Source of the DNA: Archaeoglobaceae archaeon
Lineage (GTDB): Archaea; Halobacteriota; Archaeoglobi; Archaeoglobales; Archaeoglobaceae
Assembly (NCBI GenBank): GCA_027036775.1
Contig: JALWDS010000018.1
Location: forward strand, 60,248-124,247
Length of the DNA stretch: 64,000 nucleotides
Direction of reading: 5' to 3'
The first letter of the stretch is position 1; each line of letters opens with the position of its first letter. Below, in pieces: positions 1 to 8,349 of this stretch. The position numbers and the translations under genes were made by a program. Below the pieces are notes generated by a model. The model had not been told where the DNA came from and made no database searches. It was given only the letters and a program-made list of their open reading frames with translations.

Positions 1-2246
1 ACAGATCTGCATTTTATGCACCGCGTATCCTCTATCTGATCAACCCTCAGCTTCAGCTTGCAACCGCAGTTTAAACACAGGAGGTAGCATTTCTCCCTCT
101 CCAACCTCTCTCTGAAAGCTTTTAGAATTGCCCTCTCCCTGTCTCCAACCACATCTCCAACCCCGAAATCTCCAAGCTTTGATATGGGACTCAACTCCTT
201 GAACGTGAAAACCCTTATACGTCCCTCTTGGATGTCCCTTAAAACTCTAACGGTTCTTTCGATGTCGATTCTTTCGTGCAACAGCTCCTTTAAGGTTTCT
301 CTGTAAACGACGGTATCTCTCATCTTCTCCAAGAGCTTTCTGACGTTAACCCTTTCAATCTCCCCTATACAACCGAACCTCTTGGCTACTTCGACGAACT
401 TGTATTGCATCACCTTCGAATCTATCAAAGCCAACTCCAGAAGTCTTTCCACATCTTCAACATTCAAGTTCGTTAGAACGTCTTTAACGTAGTCCGCATT
501 GACCCTACCCTTAATCCTTATCCTGTAGGGTTCCGAGCGTATCTCGAAGGGCTTCGGAAGGAATAGGGATAGGAGTTTCGACAGAGTCTCGTTCACCCTG
601 TGGCCGAAGCAAGCGTTCACGACAACGTTCCCATCTCCCTCTATCGTGATCGTTCTGTCGTCGGGGATTGCAAAACCTCTCTTGAGTGTCTCTTCAATGA
701 CTTCGTCTTTGAACTCCTTCCTCAACCTCCCAGCTTCCTTGGCGACCTCGTATGGGACCGGGATCTCTTCGCCGATCCAAGAGGGAATTACACCTTCGCC
801 ATCAACCCTCTCGACCATTACCGCATCTTCTATGGCAACAATTCTCCACAGCTCTCCCTTCATTGCGAAGACGCTGTGATCGAGAGAAAGGAAGTTTTCG
901 TCCAAGTATCCTATGACCTTTCGAGTAGTCACGTCAATTACCTTGACCTTCCTCTCGTCGGGAATCATTGATAAGTTGGAGTAGAAGTGCTTTCTCCCCT
1001 TCCTCGTTATTCTTCCGTTTAGTATCAGACGGTTTTCCTCCAGAAAGTCACAAACCTCCTTAAATTCCTCCCAAGTCAAATCCTCGTAGAACTTGACTCT
1101 CTTAACGACGTCGAATATCTCCTCAATTCTGTATCCCTCCAAGAGCATGGCGAGGATCTGATTTGCCAAAACGTCGAGGGGTTTGTCGTATGGAACTACG
1201 GGTTCTATCGAACCCCTCTTGGCCCTCTCAACTATCGCAATCGATTCGAGGTAATCGTCCAAGTTGTTCGCAACGATGTATCCCTTAGAAACCTCGTCAA
1301 GTCTGTGCCTGCTCCTCCCAACCCTCTGAATCAACCTTCTAACCTCCCTCGGGCTGTTGAACTGAATAACAACATCTACGTGACCTACGTCTATACCGAG
1401 CTCCATCGAGGACGTGCATATCAGGGCTTTAAGCTTTCCCTCCGCAAACCTCCTTTCCGCGTTCACCCTAACATCTCTTGAGAGCGAGCTGTGGTGAACC
1501 TCGACTTCCAAAAAATTCCTAAGCTTTACGCCGAGATACTCCGCACTTTGCCTCGTGTTCGTGAATATCAAAGCGGATTTGCAACCCCTCAATATCTCAA
1601 CGATGTCTTCGACTTCTCCCCTTAAAACCCTGAACTCGTATCTCTTCTTTGCGTTCCACTCCAAAACCTCGTCGAATCCGAAGTATTTGGCTACCTCCTC
1701 AGCGTTGCTGAGGGTTGCGGACAAACCTATCCTCTGAAACTTTGCAATCCTTTCGAGCCTTTCCAAAGCAACCGCAAGCTGAACCCCCCTCTTGGAATCA
1801 GCAAGCTCGTGAACCTCATCTATCACAACAAATCTGACGTTACTCAAAGCGGATCTCAACCTCTTACCCAAGAGTAGGATTTGAAGTGTTTCTGGAGTTG
1901 TGATCATTATTTGAGGTGGATTTAGTGACTGTAACCTCCTCTCAGAATTTGGAGTGTCTCCATGCCTTACCGCTATGCTGAAACCAAGCCTTTCAGCCAA
2001 AAACTTTAACCTCCTTACTATGTCCCTGTTCAGGGCCCTAAGGGGCGTTACGTATAGGAAGGTTACACCTCCGCAATCCATCTTTAGCATCCTGTTCAGA
2101 ATGGGTATTACAGCACACTCGGTCTTACCGCTACCAGTTGGGGCGGTTATCAAAACGTTTCTACCCTTGGCTATCTTAGGAATTGCAACCCTCTGCAGAT
2201 CGTTAAACCTCTCTATGCCGATCTCTTTCAAGGCTTGGACGAGCAT
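1..2246 (-). CDS. lhr: Lhr-type superfamily 2 helicase (3' end outside window)
   Basis: ATP-dependent nucleic-acid helicase of the archaeal Lhr family, thought to act in DNA repair or recombination. About 748 residues are visible and the C-terminus lies beyond base 1. Walker A APTGSGKT is at residues 35-42, motif Ia TPLRALNRD near 70, a DEVH box near 142, and motif VI QRVGRSRHR near 307. Near the window edge (bases 10-92) several cysteines, including CLNCGC and CIKC, form a probable zinc ribbon, as in some archaeal Lhr proteins. The ATG at 2246 is 7 bp after pgk on the same strand, so the two are probably co-transcribed. The helicase class is certain; the Lhr subtype is likely. Confidence 0.88.
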   Translation of the reverse strand, partial: MLVQALKEIGIERFNDLQRVAIPKIAKGRNVLITAPTGSGKTECAVIPILNRMLKMDCGGVTFLYVTPLRALNRDIVRRLKFLAERLGFSIAVRHGDTPNSERRLQSLNPPQIMITTPETLQILLLGKRLRSALSNVRFVVIDEVHELADSKRGVQLAVALERLERIAKFQRIGLSATLSNAEEVAKYFGFDEVLEWNAKKRYEFRVLRGEVEDIVEILRGCKSALIFTNTRQSAEYLGVKLRNFLEVEVHHSSLSRDVRVNAERRFAEGKLKALICTSSMELGIDVGHVDVVIQFNSPREVRRLIQRVGRSRHRLDEVSKGYIVANNLDDYLESIAIVERAKRGSIEPVVPYDKPLDVLANQILAMLLEGYRIEEIFDVVKRVKFYEDLTWEEFKEVCDFLEENRLILNGRITRKGRKHFYSNLSMIPDERKVKVIDVTTRKVIGYLDENFLSLDHSVFAMKGELWRIVAIEDAVMVERVDGEGVIPSWIGEEIPVPYEVAKEAGRLRKEFKDEVIEETLKRGFAIPDDRTITIEGDGNVVVNACFGHRVNETLSKLLSLFLPKPFEIRSEPYRIRIKGRVNADYVKDVLTNLNVEDVERLLELALIDSKVMQYKFVEVAKRFGCIGEIERVNVRKLLEKMRDTVVYRETLKELLHERIDIERTVRVLRDIQEGRIRVFTFKELSPISKLGDFGVGDVVGDRERAILKAFRERLEREKCYLLCLNCGCKLKLRVDQIEDTRCIKCRS

Positions 2247-2253
2247 TTTTTAG

Positions 2254-3477
2254 CTACGACTTTTTAACGACTTTACTCCACTTCTTTTCCCAATACTCTT
2301 TAATGACCTCCAAAACTACGAGCTTCTCTCCGCTCAAAAACCTTATGCAAGCTCCTCCAGCAGTCGAAACGTGATCCATTTTCTTTTCGAGACCGAACAT
2401 CCTCGTAGCTGTCGCTATGTGCCCTCCCCCCACGACCGAATACTTGGCTTTGGAAACAGCCTTCAAAACCTCCGAAGTTCCCAAGGTAAACCTCTCGTCC
2501 TCGAAAACTCCAGCTGGCCCATTTATGACCGCAACGTCGTATTCTGGAATTAGTTCGGAAAGCATGGATATCGTCTCTATTCCTATGTCCTTGATCATGT
2601 GTTTTCCGTCGAAACTTTCCAGAGGTAGATCGACCCTAACCCCATCCTTCTCGATCGCAACGTCCTTCGGAAGGACTATCTTATCCCTATACCTCTCAAG
2701 GAGCTCTTTCATCTCCTCATCCTTAACGTCCCCCTTGTTCTCCTCAACAACCTTCCTGTTCACCTCTCCTATGTCTACGCCCGATAGCATCAGGAAGTAG
2801 TTTGCAACCACACCGGTCAAAACGACCTTGTCAGCAATTCCTTTGGTCAGAACGTTCTTCAGAACCTTTACCGCATCTTCTATCTTTGCCCCACCCAAGA
2901 CGAAGACCTTCCTCCCTCTATCTTCAAAGACCCTGCTCAGTGCTTTGACCTCCCTCTCAACCAACCTCCCGACAACCGTGGGCAAAACCGGAACGAATCC
3001 TATGAGAGATGCGTGCGGTCTGTGGAATGCTGAGAACGCGTCATTGACGAAAAGATCGAACTCGTCCTTCAACTTCTGAACCATGTGACAGGTTGAATGC
3101 TCTTCTGCACTCCTCTTCAACTGCTCCTCCGAATAAAATCTCACGTTCTCAAGCAGAATGACTTCACCAGTTTTCATCGACCTTATCTCCTCTATCACCC
3201 TACTGCTGAATATCTCGTCAACGTATTTTACTTCCTTACCCAGTAGGTTCGATAGTACCCTTGCGTGAGCTTTCAAGGTTGTAAAGTCCTTCTTTCCCGG
3301 CCTGCTTTGATGGGCCATCAAGACGACCTTGGAGTTTTCAAGTTCCTTCAAGGTCGGGATGTGGCTCTCAAATCTCGTTGTGTCGAGTATAGTCGAGTTC
3401 ACCACTGGAGCGTTTATGTCCACCCTAACGAGAACAGACTTACCGTCGTAATCGACATCATCGAGCGTTGGTATCAT
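2254..3477 (-). CDS. pgk: 3-phosphoglycerate kinase
   Basis: Interconverts 1,3-bisphosphoglycerate and ADP with 3-phosphoglycerate and ATP in central carbon metabolism. The 407 residues have the normal archaeal length. Visible motifs are VRVDINAPV at the N-terminus, VNDAFSAFHRPHAS (substrate-binding histidine and arginine), NGPAGVFE, and the C-terminal GGGH nucleotide loop. It lies 33 bp downstream of the YchF-type GTPase and 7 bp upstream of the Lhr helicase, all on the minus strand, so transcription probably starts further upstream. Confidence 0.96.
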   Translation of the reverse strand: MIPTLDDVDYDGKSVLVRVDINAPVVNSTILDTTRFESHIPTLKELENSKVVLMAHQSRPGKKDFTTLKAHARVLSNLLGKEVKYVDEIFSSRVIEEIRSMKTGEVILLENVRFYSEEQLKRSAEEHSTCHMVQKLKDEFDLFVNDAFSAFHRPHASLIGFVPVLPTVVGRLVEREVKALSRVFEDRGRKVFVLGGAKIEDAVKVLKNVLTKGIADKVVLTGVVANYFLMLSGVDIGEVNRKVVEENKGDVKDEEMKELLERYRDKIVLPKDVAIEKDGVRVDLPLESFDGKHMIKDIGIETISMLSELIPEYDVAVINGPAGVFEDERFTLGTSEVLKAVSKAKYSVVGGGHIATATRMFGLEKKMDHVSTAGGACIRFLSGEKLVVLEVIKEYWEKKWSKVVKKS

Positions 3478-3510
3478 CGAAAAAAGTTATCCGATAAGTA
3501 TAAAATTCTT

Positions 3511-4677
3511 TCACTTTGCGGACACTATCTTAATCACGTCGTTGTGCTTCAACTCGTAGTCCTCTCCAATCCTCACCTTCCTCTTGGCATCCACGGCGTA
3601 TATGAAGTGCTCTCCTATTTCCGTGTGTATCTTGTATGCCAACTCCTTGACTGTAGTCCCCTTTTTAACGAGAAATGCATCTGGCAAAACGTTTCCCTTG
3701 CTGTCCGTGAACTTGTTCTCGTCCTCGACGGGGTAAACTACTATGTAACCCAAAACGTCAAACACCAACGTGTTTATGGCCTTTTGAACACCAGTTCCGC
3801 CGAACTTCTTCATGAAAGCCCTTATCTCGTCCAACAACCTCTTTTGCTTCTCGTTTAAGGGTTTTAAAACCTCGAAATCGCTGTCCCCCGGTATATACTT
3901 TACGTAGCCGTTCTTCGATGCAATCCTCAAGGCCAACTCGTAGTAGGCTGACGTCGGTATAACTATCTCGTCCAAGCTGAGAAGTCTATTTATGAGTTCC
4001 TCGGGAGCCTTGTCAGCCTTGTTACCCGCTATGACCATCTTCATTCTAACCTTTCTCAACTCCTTGGCGAATTTTTTCAAATCTTCATCGTCGAAATCCT
4101 TCAAATCCTTACCCATCTCCTTTAAAGCACTCTTAACCATCCACTCTTCGAAACCCAGTCCGGCCAACTGCTCAGTTAAGAACTTCGAAGGGTCTCTTTT
4201 CTCCAAATGTATCCTCCTAACTATCTTGTTCCAATTCCTCTTCAGTATTCCGAACAGCCACATGTCGAGCTCTTCCCTCAAAAACTCCACATCCCTAACT
4301 GGATCGTGTTCCCCCACACCGACTTCGTTTCCCTCCTCGTCCGTCGAACCTGAAGCATCTACGACGTGTATTATACCTTCCGCCTGCCTCAGGTTGTCCA
4401 GGAACTCGTTACCCAAACCCCTTCCCTCGTGGGCACCGGGAACCAAACCTGCGATGTCGATGAGCTTTATCGGTATGAACCTCCAACCTTCGATACATCT
4501 ACCGCAGTTCACACCCAACTCACTGCAAACGCACTCAGTTCTGACGTATGCGATTCCGACGTTCGGCTCTATGGTTGTGAAGGGGTAGTTCGCTATCGCA
4601 ACGTCTATTAGCGTTGCGGACTTGAAGAAAGTAGATTTTCCAGCGTTCGGCTTTCCCGCAATTCCTATCTCAATCAA
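3511..4677 (-). CDS. ychF: YchF/OBG-family GTP-binding protein with TGS domain
   Basis: Cytoplasmic P-loop NTPase of the OBG/YchF family, whose members bind ribosomes or RNA. The 388 residues show the G1 loop GKPNAGKST near residue 8, G3 DIAGLVPGAHEGRG near 74, an NKAD G4 motif near 220, and a C-terminal TGS domain from about 310 to the end. The CSELGVNCGRC segment after the first strand is typical of archaeal members. The start overlaps the preceding small gene by 8 bp. Function beyond NTP binding cannot be read from sequence. Confidence 0.92.
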   Translation of the reverse strand: MIEIGIAGKPNAGKSTFFKSATLIDVAIANYPFTTIEPNVGIAYVRTECVCSELGVNCGRCIEGWRFIPIKLIDIAGLVPGAHEGRGLGNEFLDNLRQAEGIIHVVDASGSTDEEGNEVGVGEHDPVRDVEFLREELDMWLFGILKRNWNKIVRRIHLEKRDPSKFLTEQLAGLGFEEWMVKSALKEMGKDLKDFDDEDLKKFAKELRKVRMKMVIAGNKADKAPEELINRLLSLDEIVIPTSAYYELALRIASKNGYVKYIPGDSDFEVLKPLNEKQKRLLDEIRAFMKKFGGTGVQKAINTLVFDVLGYIVVYPVEDENKFTDSKGNVLPDAFLVKKGTTVKELAYKIHTEIGEHFIYAVDAKRKVRIGEDYELKHNDVIKIVSAK

Positions 4678-4924
4678 TTAGACCCCTCCTTGCGTAATCT
4701 CCCCTCTTCCTCTTCCCGAATAGAAACCTCGGCAAGTTACTCCTCAAATACTCCGCCTCCTCCTTACTTATTTCCCCCTTCCTTTCGAAGTATTCTATTA
4801 TCTCCAAAGCCTCCTCATCGCTTTGACATATCTCGAAGTGATCGTATATGGTTGGCATTTCGAAGATCTCCCTGTAGAGGTTGGGGAAGAGACGTTTGAA
4901 CTTCCCGATGTCCCATTCCATCAT
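4670..4924 (-). CDS. Small conserved archaeal protein (DUF2095-like)
   Basis: A charged protein of about 84 residues and unknown function. The N-terminal pattern WDIGKFKRLFPNLYREI and the acidic, helical middle recall the archaeal DUF2095 family; this assignment is from memory and unproven. A longer frame opens at a TTG at 4963, but it would run through a perfect 16-bp palindrome. The tandem ATG codons at 4924 and 4921, followed by the conserved segment, are the better start. It overlaps ychF by 8 bp and heads the ychF-pgk-lhr run. No catalytic motif or membrane segment is seen. Confidence 0.7.
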   Translation of the reverse strand: MMEWDIGKFKRLFPNLYREIFEMPTIYDHFEICQSDEEALEIIEYFERKGEISKEEAEYLRSNLPRFLFGKRKRGDYARRGLID

Positions 4925-4952
4925 CGCATTCGGTTTTGCTTGAAGGTTAATA

Positions 4953-4968
4953 ACGTTTTGCAAAACGT
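4953..4968. promoter_or_regulatory. Perfect 16-bp palindrome between divergent genes
   Basis: The sequence ACGTTTTGCAAAACGT is identical on both strands. It lies between the DUF2095-like start (4924/4921) and the trxB ATG (4996), between weak TATA-like stretches for each direction (near 4947 on the minus strand and 4971 on the plus strand). Position and symmetry fit a dimeric regulator site controlling one or both genes. The regulator is unknown. Confidence 0.5.
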
Positions 4969-4995
4969 CTTTAACCCTGAGTGTTAACTGCGGTT

Positions 4996-5904
4996 ATGTA
5001 TGACGTTGCAATCGTTGGAGCTGGTCCCGCCGGACTGACATCAGCAATATACACGTGCAGATACGGGCTAAAGACGATAGTTTTCGAAGACCCCACGAAT
5101 CCATCGCAACTCTCTCTGGCACCGAAGATAGAAAACTACCCGGGATTTGAGGGGAGCGGACTCGATCTCGTGAGTAAAATAAGGGAGCAGGCTGAGATGT
5201 TCGGGGCGGAGATAAGGGTAGAGAGGGTTGTTGAATTATCGAAGGGGAACGGGTTTTTCGAGATAGTTACCGATGAGAACAGATACAGGGCCAAAGCTCT
5301 CATACTTGCAACCGGGGGAAAGCACAGGGAGTTGGGCGTTGAGGGTGAAAGGGAGTTCGTGGGTAGGGGTGTTAGCTACTGTGCGGTCTGTGATGGATTC
5401 TTCTTTAAAGGAAAGAAGGTCTTGGTAGTTGGTGGAGGTAACTCCGCCCTGTCTGAAGCTTTGTATCTTCACGACATAGGTTGCGACGTAACGATAGTTC
5501 ACAGGAGAGACAAGTTTAGGGGAGAAAAGCTTTTGCAGGATAGGGTTTTCCAGAGTGGGATAAAGGTGATCTGGAACTCCGTTGTTGAGAGGATAGTGGG
5601 TGAAGAGAGAGTAAAGAAGGTCGTGCTTAGGAACGTCAAGACAAATGATGTTTTTGAAATAGATGTTGACGGAGTTTTCATAGCCATAGGTTTGGAACCC
5701 AACACGGATTTGGCGAAGAGATTGGGTGTGGAGTTGGATGAGAGGGGATACGTAAAGGTTGACAGGTATCAGAGAACGAACGTTGAGGGGGTTTTCGCCT
5801 GCGGTGACTGTTGCGACAACCCCCTCAAGCAGGTGGTAACCGCATGTGGAGACGGTGCCATAGCCGGTTACTCCGCATACAGATACGTTTCTCAGAGTGA
5901 ATGA
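4996..5904 (+). CDS. trxB: Thioredoxin reductase
   Basis: FAD-dependent NAD(P)H:thioredoxin oxidoreductase of 302 residues. The N-terminal FAD loop GAGPAG, the redox centre CAVC followed by DGF, the second dinucleotide fold VVGGGNSA, and the C-terminal GVFACGDC FAD motif are all present in the usual order. An in-frame GTG at 4981 is possible, but the ATG at 4996 directly precedes the conserved YDVAIVGAG strand. It is divergent from the DUF2095-like gene, with a perfect palindrome between them. The electron donor and the partner thioredoxin are not in the window. Confidence 0.94.
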   Translation: MYDVAIVGAGPAGLTSAIYTCRYGLKTIVFEDPTNPSQLSLAPKIENYPGFEGSGLDLVSKIREQAEMFGAEIRVERVVELSKGNGFFEIVTDENRYRAKALILATGGKHRELGVEGEREFVGRGVSYCAVCDGFFFKGKKVLVVGGGNSALSEALYLHDIGCDVTIVHRRDKFRGEKLLQDRVFQSGIKVIWNSVVERIVGEERVKKVVLRNVKTNDVFEIDVDGVFIAIGLEPNTDLAKRLGVELDERGYVKVDRYQRTNVEGVFACGDCCDNPLKQVVTACGDGAIAGYSAYRYVSQSE

Positions 5905-5992
5905 GACGATTTGAAAAAGATAAAATTTAAATTTATATATAAATTTCTATTTTTCAAAATGTCGCCTTTTGATTTCAACTAAAACCAAAATT

Positions 5993-6038
5993 CTTATATA
6001 TTAGTCTGTCAGACTATTGTCGGACAATGTCGGACAAA
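5993..6038 (+). promoter_or_regulatory. TATA box with three helically phased operator-like repeats ahead of the RHH-ftsZ genes
   Basis: A TATA element (CTTATATA, 5993-6000) is followed at once by three copies of TGTCnGAC starting at 6007, 6018 and 6028, spaced 11 and 10 bp. They sit within two adjoining perfect palindromes: TAGTCTGTCAGACTA (6002-6016) and ATTGTCGGACAAT (6016-6028). Tandem short sites one helical turn apart are typical RHH-repressor operators. The array covers the expected transcription start near 6024, so an occupied array should block initiation. The product of the RHH gene at 6111 is the natural candidate ligand. Confidence 0.7.
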
Positions 6039-6104
6039 CGAACCATGATGGATATACTCATGTGCCCTACGAGTCCCCCGGAGTGGGGACGTAAGTTTAG
6101 GTGA
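6027..6104 (+). CDS. Possible 25-codon upstream ORF in the RHH-ftsZ leader
   Basis: ATG at 6027 opens a 25-codon frame ending with TGA at 6102-6104. The ATG is close to the expected transcription start (about 25 nt after the TATA box), so it could be read leaderless. Its last codons, AGG TGA, are the same bases as the Shine-Dalgarno sequence of the RHH gene at 6111, which would couple the two. A hairpin (GTCCCC 6073-6078 with GGGGAC 6085-6090) lies inside the frame. The peptide resembles nothing I recognise. Coding status is a guess based on position. Confidence 0.3.
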   Translation: MSDKRTMMDILMCPTSPPEWGRKFR

Positions 6105-6110
6105 CCCGAA

Positions 6111-6284
6111 ATGAGGAAGATATCAGTTAGATTGACAGATCAACACTACGAAGTTTTGGAGGCTCTCGTAGCTATAGGTGAATACGCCTCCGTTAGCGAG
6201 GCGATTAGAGACGCGATAAGAAAACTCATAGCTGAAAAGGCGGAACTCGTTGAGAAGCACGCTAAGATGAAATCGTTTGTGTAG
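6111..6284 (+). CDS. Ribbon-helix-helix regulator directly upstream of ftsZ (CdrS-like)
   Basis: A 57-residue protein with the RHH plan: strand RKISVRL, helix from about residue 9 to 23, and helix [20 protein letters not shown] proteins bind DNA as dimers through the strand. A Shine-Dalgarno AGGTGA (6099-6104) sits 6 nt before the ATG, and ftsZ begins 8 bp after the stop. In haloarchaea a short RHH protein, CdrS, is encoded next to ftsZ2 and controls cell-division genes. Size, fold and position make this a likely counterpart, though orthology is inferred. Three phased repeats in its promoter suggest autoregulation. Confidence 0.88.
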   Translation: MRKISVRLTDQHYEVLEALVAIGEYASVSEAIRDAIRKLIAEKAELVEKHAKMKSFV

Positions 6285-6292
6285 GTGGTTGT

Positions 6293-7378
6293 ATGAAGTC
6301 GTTTATAGCCAGAGCTCAGGAGTTTAGTCGCGTTGAAAATAAGGAGAGGTGTGAAGATTTTTTCGTTCCCAAGATAGTGGTAGTTGGAGTGGGGGGAAGC
6401 GGTTGCAACACCGTAAACCGTTTGATGAACGTGGGTTTGAACGGCGTGGAGACTATTGCAATAAACACCGATTACCAGCATTTGAAGATGATAAAGGCTC
6501 ACAAGAAGGTTTTGATCGGTAGGAGTTTGACGAAGGGATTGGGTGCTGGAGGGTATCCCGAGATAGGTAGAAAGGCAGCTGAATCCGCAAGATACAAGAT
6601 AGAAGAGCTCTTGGCGGATGCAAACATGGTTTTCGTTTGTGCTGGGATGGGCGGTGGAACTGGGACTGGAGCTTCACCCGTAGTTGCGGAGGTTGCAAAG
6701 AAGAACGACGCTATAGTTATAGGTGTCGCCACGATGCCCTTCTCAACGGAGAGGGCGAGATTGATAAGGGCCTACGAGGGGTTGGAGGAGTTCAGGAAGC
6801 ACTGCGACACCGTAATCCTTTTGGACAACAACAAGCTACTCGAATACTACCCGAACTTACCGTTGGAACAGGCTTTCAGCGTCATGGATCAGATAATAGC
6901 GGAAACGATAAAGGGAATTACCGAAACCATAATGTATCCGTCCTTGGTAAACATAGACTTTGCGGATGTTAGGGCTATAATGAAGAGCGGAGACGTTGCA
7001 GCGTTGTTCGTTGGAGAGTCGAAATCCCAGCAGAGGGCCAAGGATGTCGTTAGGAATTGCCTCTCCCATCCACTGATAGAGGCAGACGTCACGGGTGCCA
7101 CGGGTGCATTGGTTCACATCTCGGGTGGAAGAGACCTGACCGTCAAAGAAGTTCAGGAAATCGTGAGGGAGCTGACTTTCGAGATAGACGATAACGCCAA
7201 CGTCATTTGGGGTGCGAGGGTCGATCCAAGCTTGGAAAACTTGATCAGAGTTGTTACGATAATGACGGGAGTAAGGTCACCGAACATACTCTCCAAGGGG
7301 GAGGATAGAGAAGTCTTGAGAGAGCTGTGCGAAAGAAAAGACAATAAAGGTGGCAGGAGGTTCATCGATTACATCTAA
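6293..7378 (+). CDS. ftsZ: Cell division GTPase FtsZ
   Basis: Tubulin-like GTPase that polymerises at mid-cell. The 361 residues contain the GTP-binding signature GGGTGTG at 120-126, the [11 protein letters not shown] loop near 30-40, and the synergy-loop region [11 protein letters not shown] near 220. The C-terminus is short, with no long linker. It is preceded by GGTGGT as ribosome-binding site and is 8 bp from the RHH gene, so the two form one operon. It overlaps dys tail to tail by 17 bp. I cannot say from this window alone whether it is the FtsZ1 or FtsZ2 type. Confidence 0.96.
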   Translation: MKSFIARAQEFSRVENKERCEDFFVPKIVVVGVGGSGCNTVNRLMNVGLNGVETIAINTDYQHLKMIKAHKKVLIGRSLTKGLGAGGYPEIGRKAAESARYKIEELLADANMVFVCAGMGGGTGTGASPVVAEVAKKNDAIVIGVATMPFSTERARLIRAYEGLEEFRKHCDTVILLDNNKLLEYYPNLPLEQAFSVMDQIIAETIKGITETIMYPSLVNIDFADVRAIMKSGDVAALFVGESKSQQRAKDVVRNCLSHPLIEADVTGATGALVHISGGRDLTVKEVQEIVRELTFEIDDNANVIWGARVDPSLENLIRVVTIMTGVRSPNILSKGEDREVLRELCERKDNKGGRRFIDYI

Positions 7379-8306
7379 TTCTTTCCAGAACACTTGCGAC
7401 GATTATCGGTAACAAAACGGTTGCATCCCCGTAAACGTTTACACTTTTCGCCTTTTCGTTCACCTTTCCCCACGAAATTGCTTCCCTAACCCTCGCACCG
7501 CTCAAACTCCCGTCCCACTCTACGGCTGTCGTTAAGTATATCACGTAGTCCAAACCGTCTTTGAACTGATTCCACCAAATCGTGTGATGCTTGCTTATCC
7601 CCCCACCGATTATTAAAGCACCCGTTTTCTTTGCGTTGAAGACTATCTCACTGAGCTCGTCCTCATCCTTTAAAACGTCAACCACGAAGTCCCTGTGAGT
7701 CTGGTAAAATAGCCACAGCTGACTTCCAAAAGCTCCATCCGTTATTCCCGGGACGAACATGGGAATTCTGTTCTTGTAGCACCAGTAAACTATAGAGCTT
7801 TCTGCGTTTTCCTCTTTTTCGATTCTCTTTCCAACCTCCCATACGAGTTCTCTGGTTGACAACCTCCTCTTTTCTCTGTAGATGTCCTCAAAGATCGGCT
7901 GAAGCTTTTCCTCCAATACAATTCCGTAGCTCTCCTTAGGCGTTAGAACGTTTCCGATTCTGTGAATTCCCCTTTTGTAAAGCTCAACGTCGTCGAGCAT
8001 GAAAGAGCCGTGATAGTAATCCCTCCAAATTCTCGCCAAGTCGTGATCCAACGTTCCGCACGTCGTTACGATCACGTCAACGAGCCTTCTCTTCACGAGC
8101 TCTTTTATGACCCCCCTCGTCCCAGTCGCAACTATGCAAGCCGGAAAAGATAGAAAAACTGTGCATTCTCTATCTTTAACCATTTCTTCGAATATTTCGA
8201 CTGCCAAAGCCAAGTCCTTTGCGGTAAACCCTCCAGATTTGTAAAGCTCTCTCACGAGTTCATTGACTGTCATCCCCTCCCCAAGCTCGATGTCCTCGAC
8301 TCTCAT
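7362..8306 (-). CDS. dys: Deoxyhypusine synthase
   Basis: Transfers the butylamine group of spermidine to a lysine of aIF5A, the first step of hypusine formation. The 314 residues carry the family's NAD-binding segments ([24 protein letters not shown]), the acidic spermidine-site region, and the catalytic lysine in SWGKVNEKA near the C-terminus. The end overlaps ftsZ on the other strand. Its start is 43 bp from the divergent tpt1, with one palindromic TATA box between them. It fits functionally with the polyamine genes pdaD and bpsA elsewhere in the window. Confidence 0.95.
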   Translation of the reverse strand: MRVEDIELGEGMTVNELVRELYKSGGFTAKDLALAVEIFEEMVKDRECTVFLSFPACIVATGTRGVIKELVKRRLVDVIVTTCGTLDHDLARIWRDYYHGSFMLDDVELYKRGIHRIGNVLTPKESYGIVLEEKLQPIFEDIYREKRRLSTRELVWEVGKRIEKEENAESSIVYWCYKNRIPMFVPGITDGAFGSQLWLFYQTHRDFVVDVLKDEDELSEIVFNAKKTGALIIGGGISKHHTIWWNQFKDGLDYVIYLTTAVEWDGSLSGARVREAISWGKVNEKAKSVNVYGDATVLLPIIVASVLERIRCNR

Positions 8307-8324
8307 GTTGAAGGGTAAGACCCT

Positions 8325-8334
8325 TATTTAAATA
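8325..8334. promoter_or_regulatory. Palindromic TATA box shared by dys and tpt1
   Basis: TATTTAAATA is the only TATA-like element in the 43-bp gap between the dys ATG (8306, minus) and the tpt1 GTG (8350, plus). Its centre is about 21-24 nt from both start codons, the distance expected if both mRNAs are leaderless and start at or next to the initiation codon. It may serve both directions. Confidence 0.6.
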
Positions 8335-8349
8335 GGTTGAGCTTGAAAC

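Noticed and set aside
600..971. Open plus-strand frame of 123 codons
   Set aside because: It lies antisense to conserved helicase coding sequence, has no promoter or ribosome-binding site, and its product is low in complexity.
5905..5992. AT-rich stretch as a replication origin
   Set aside because: No repeated origin-recognition boxes and no orc1/cdc6 gene nearby; it is more simply the promoter region of the RHH-ftsZ operon.
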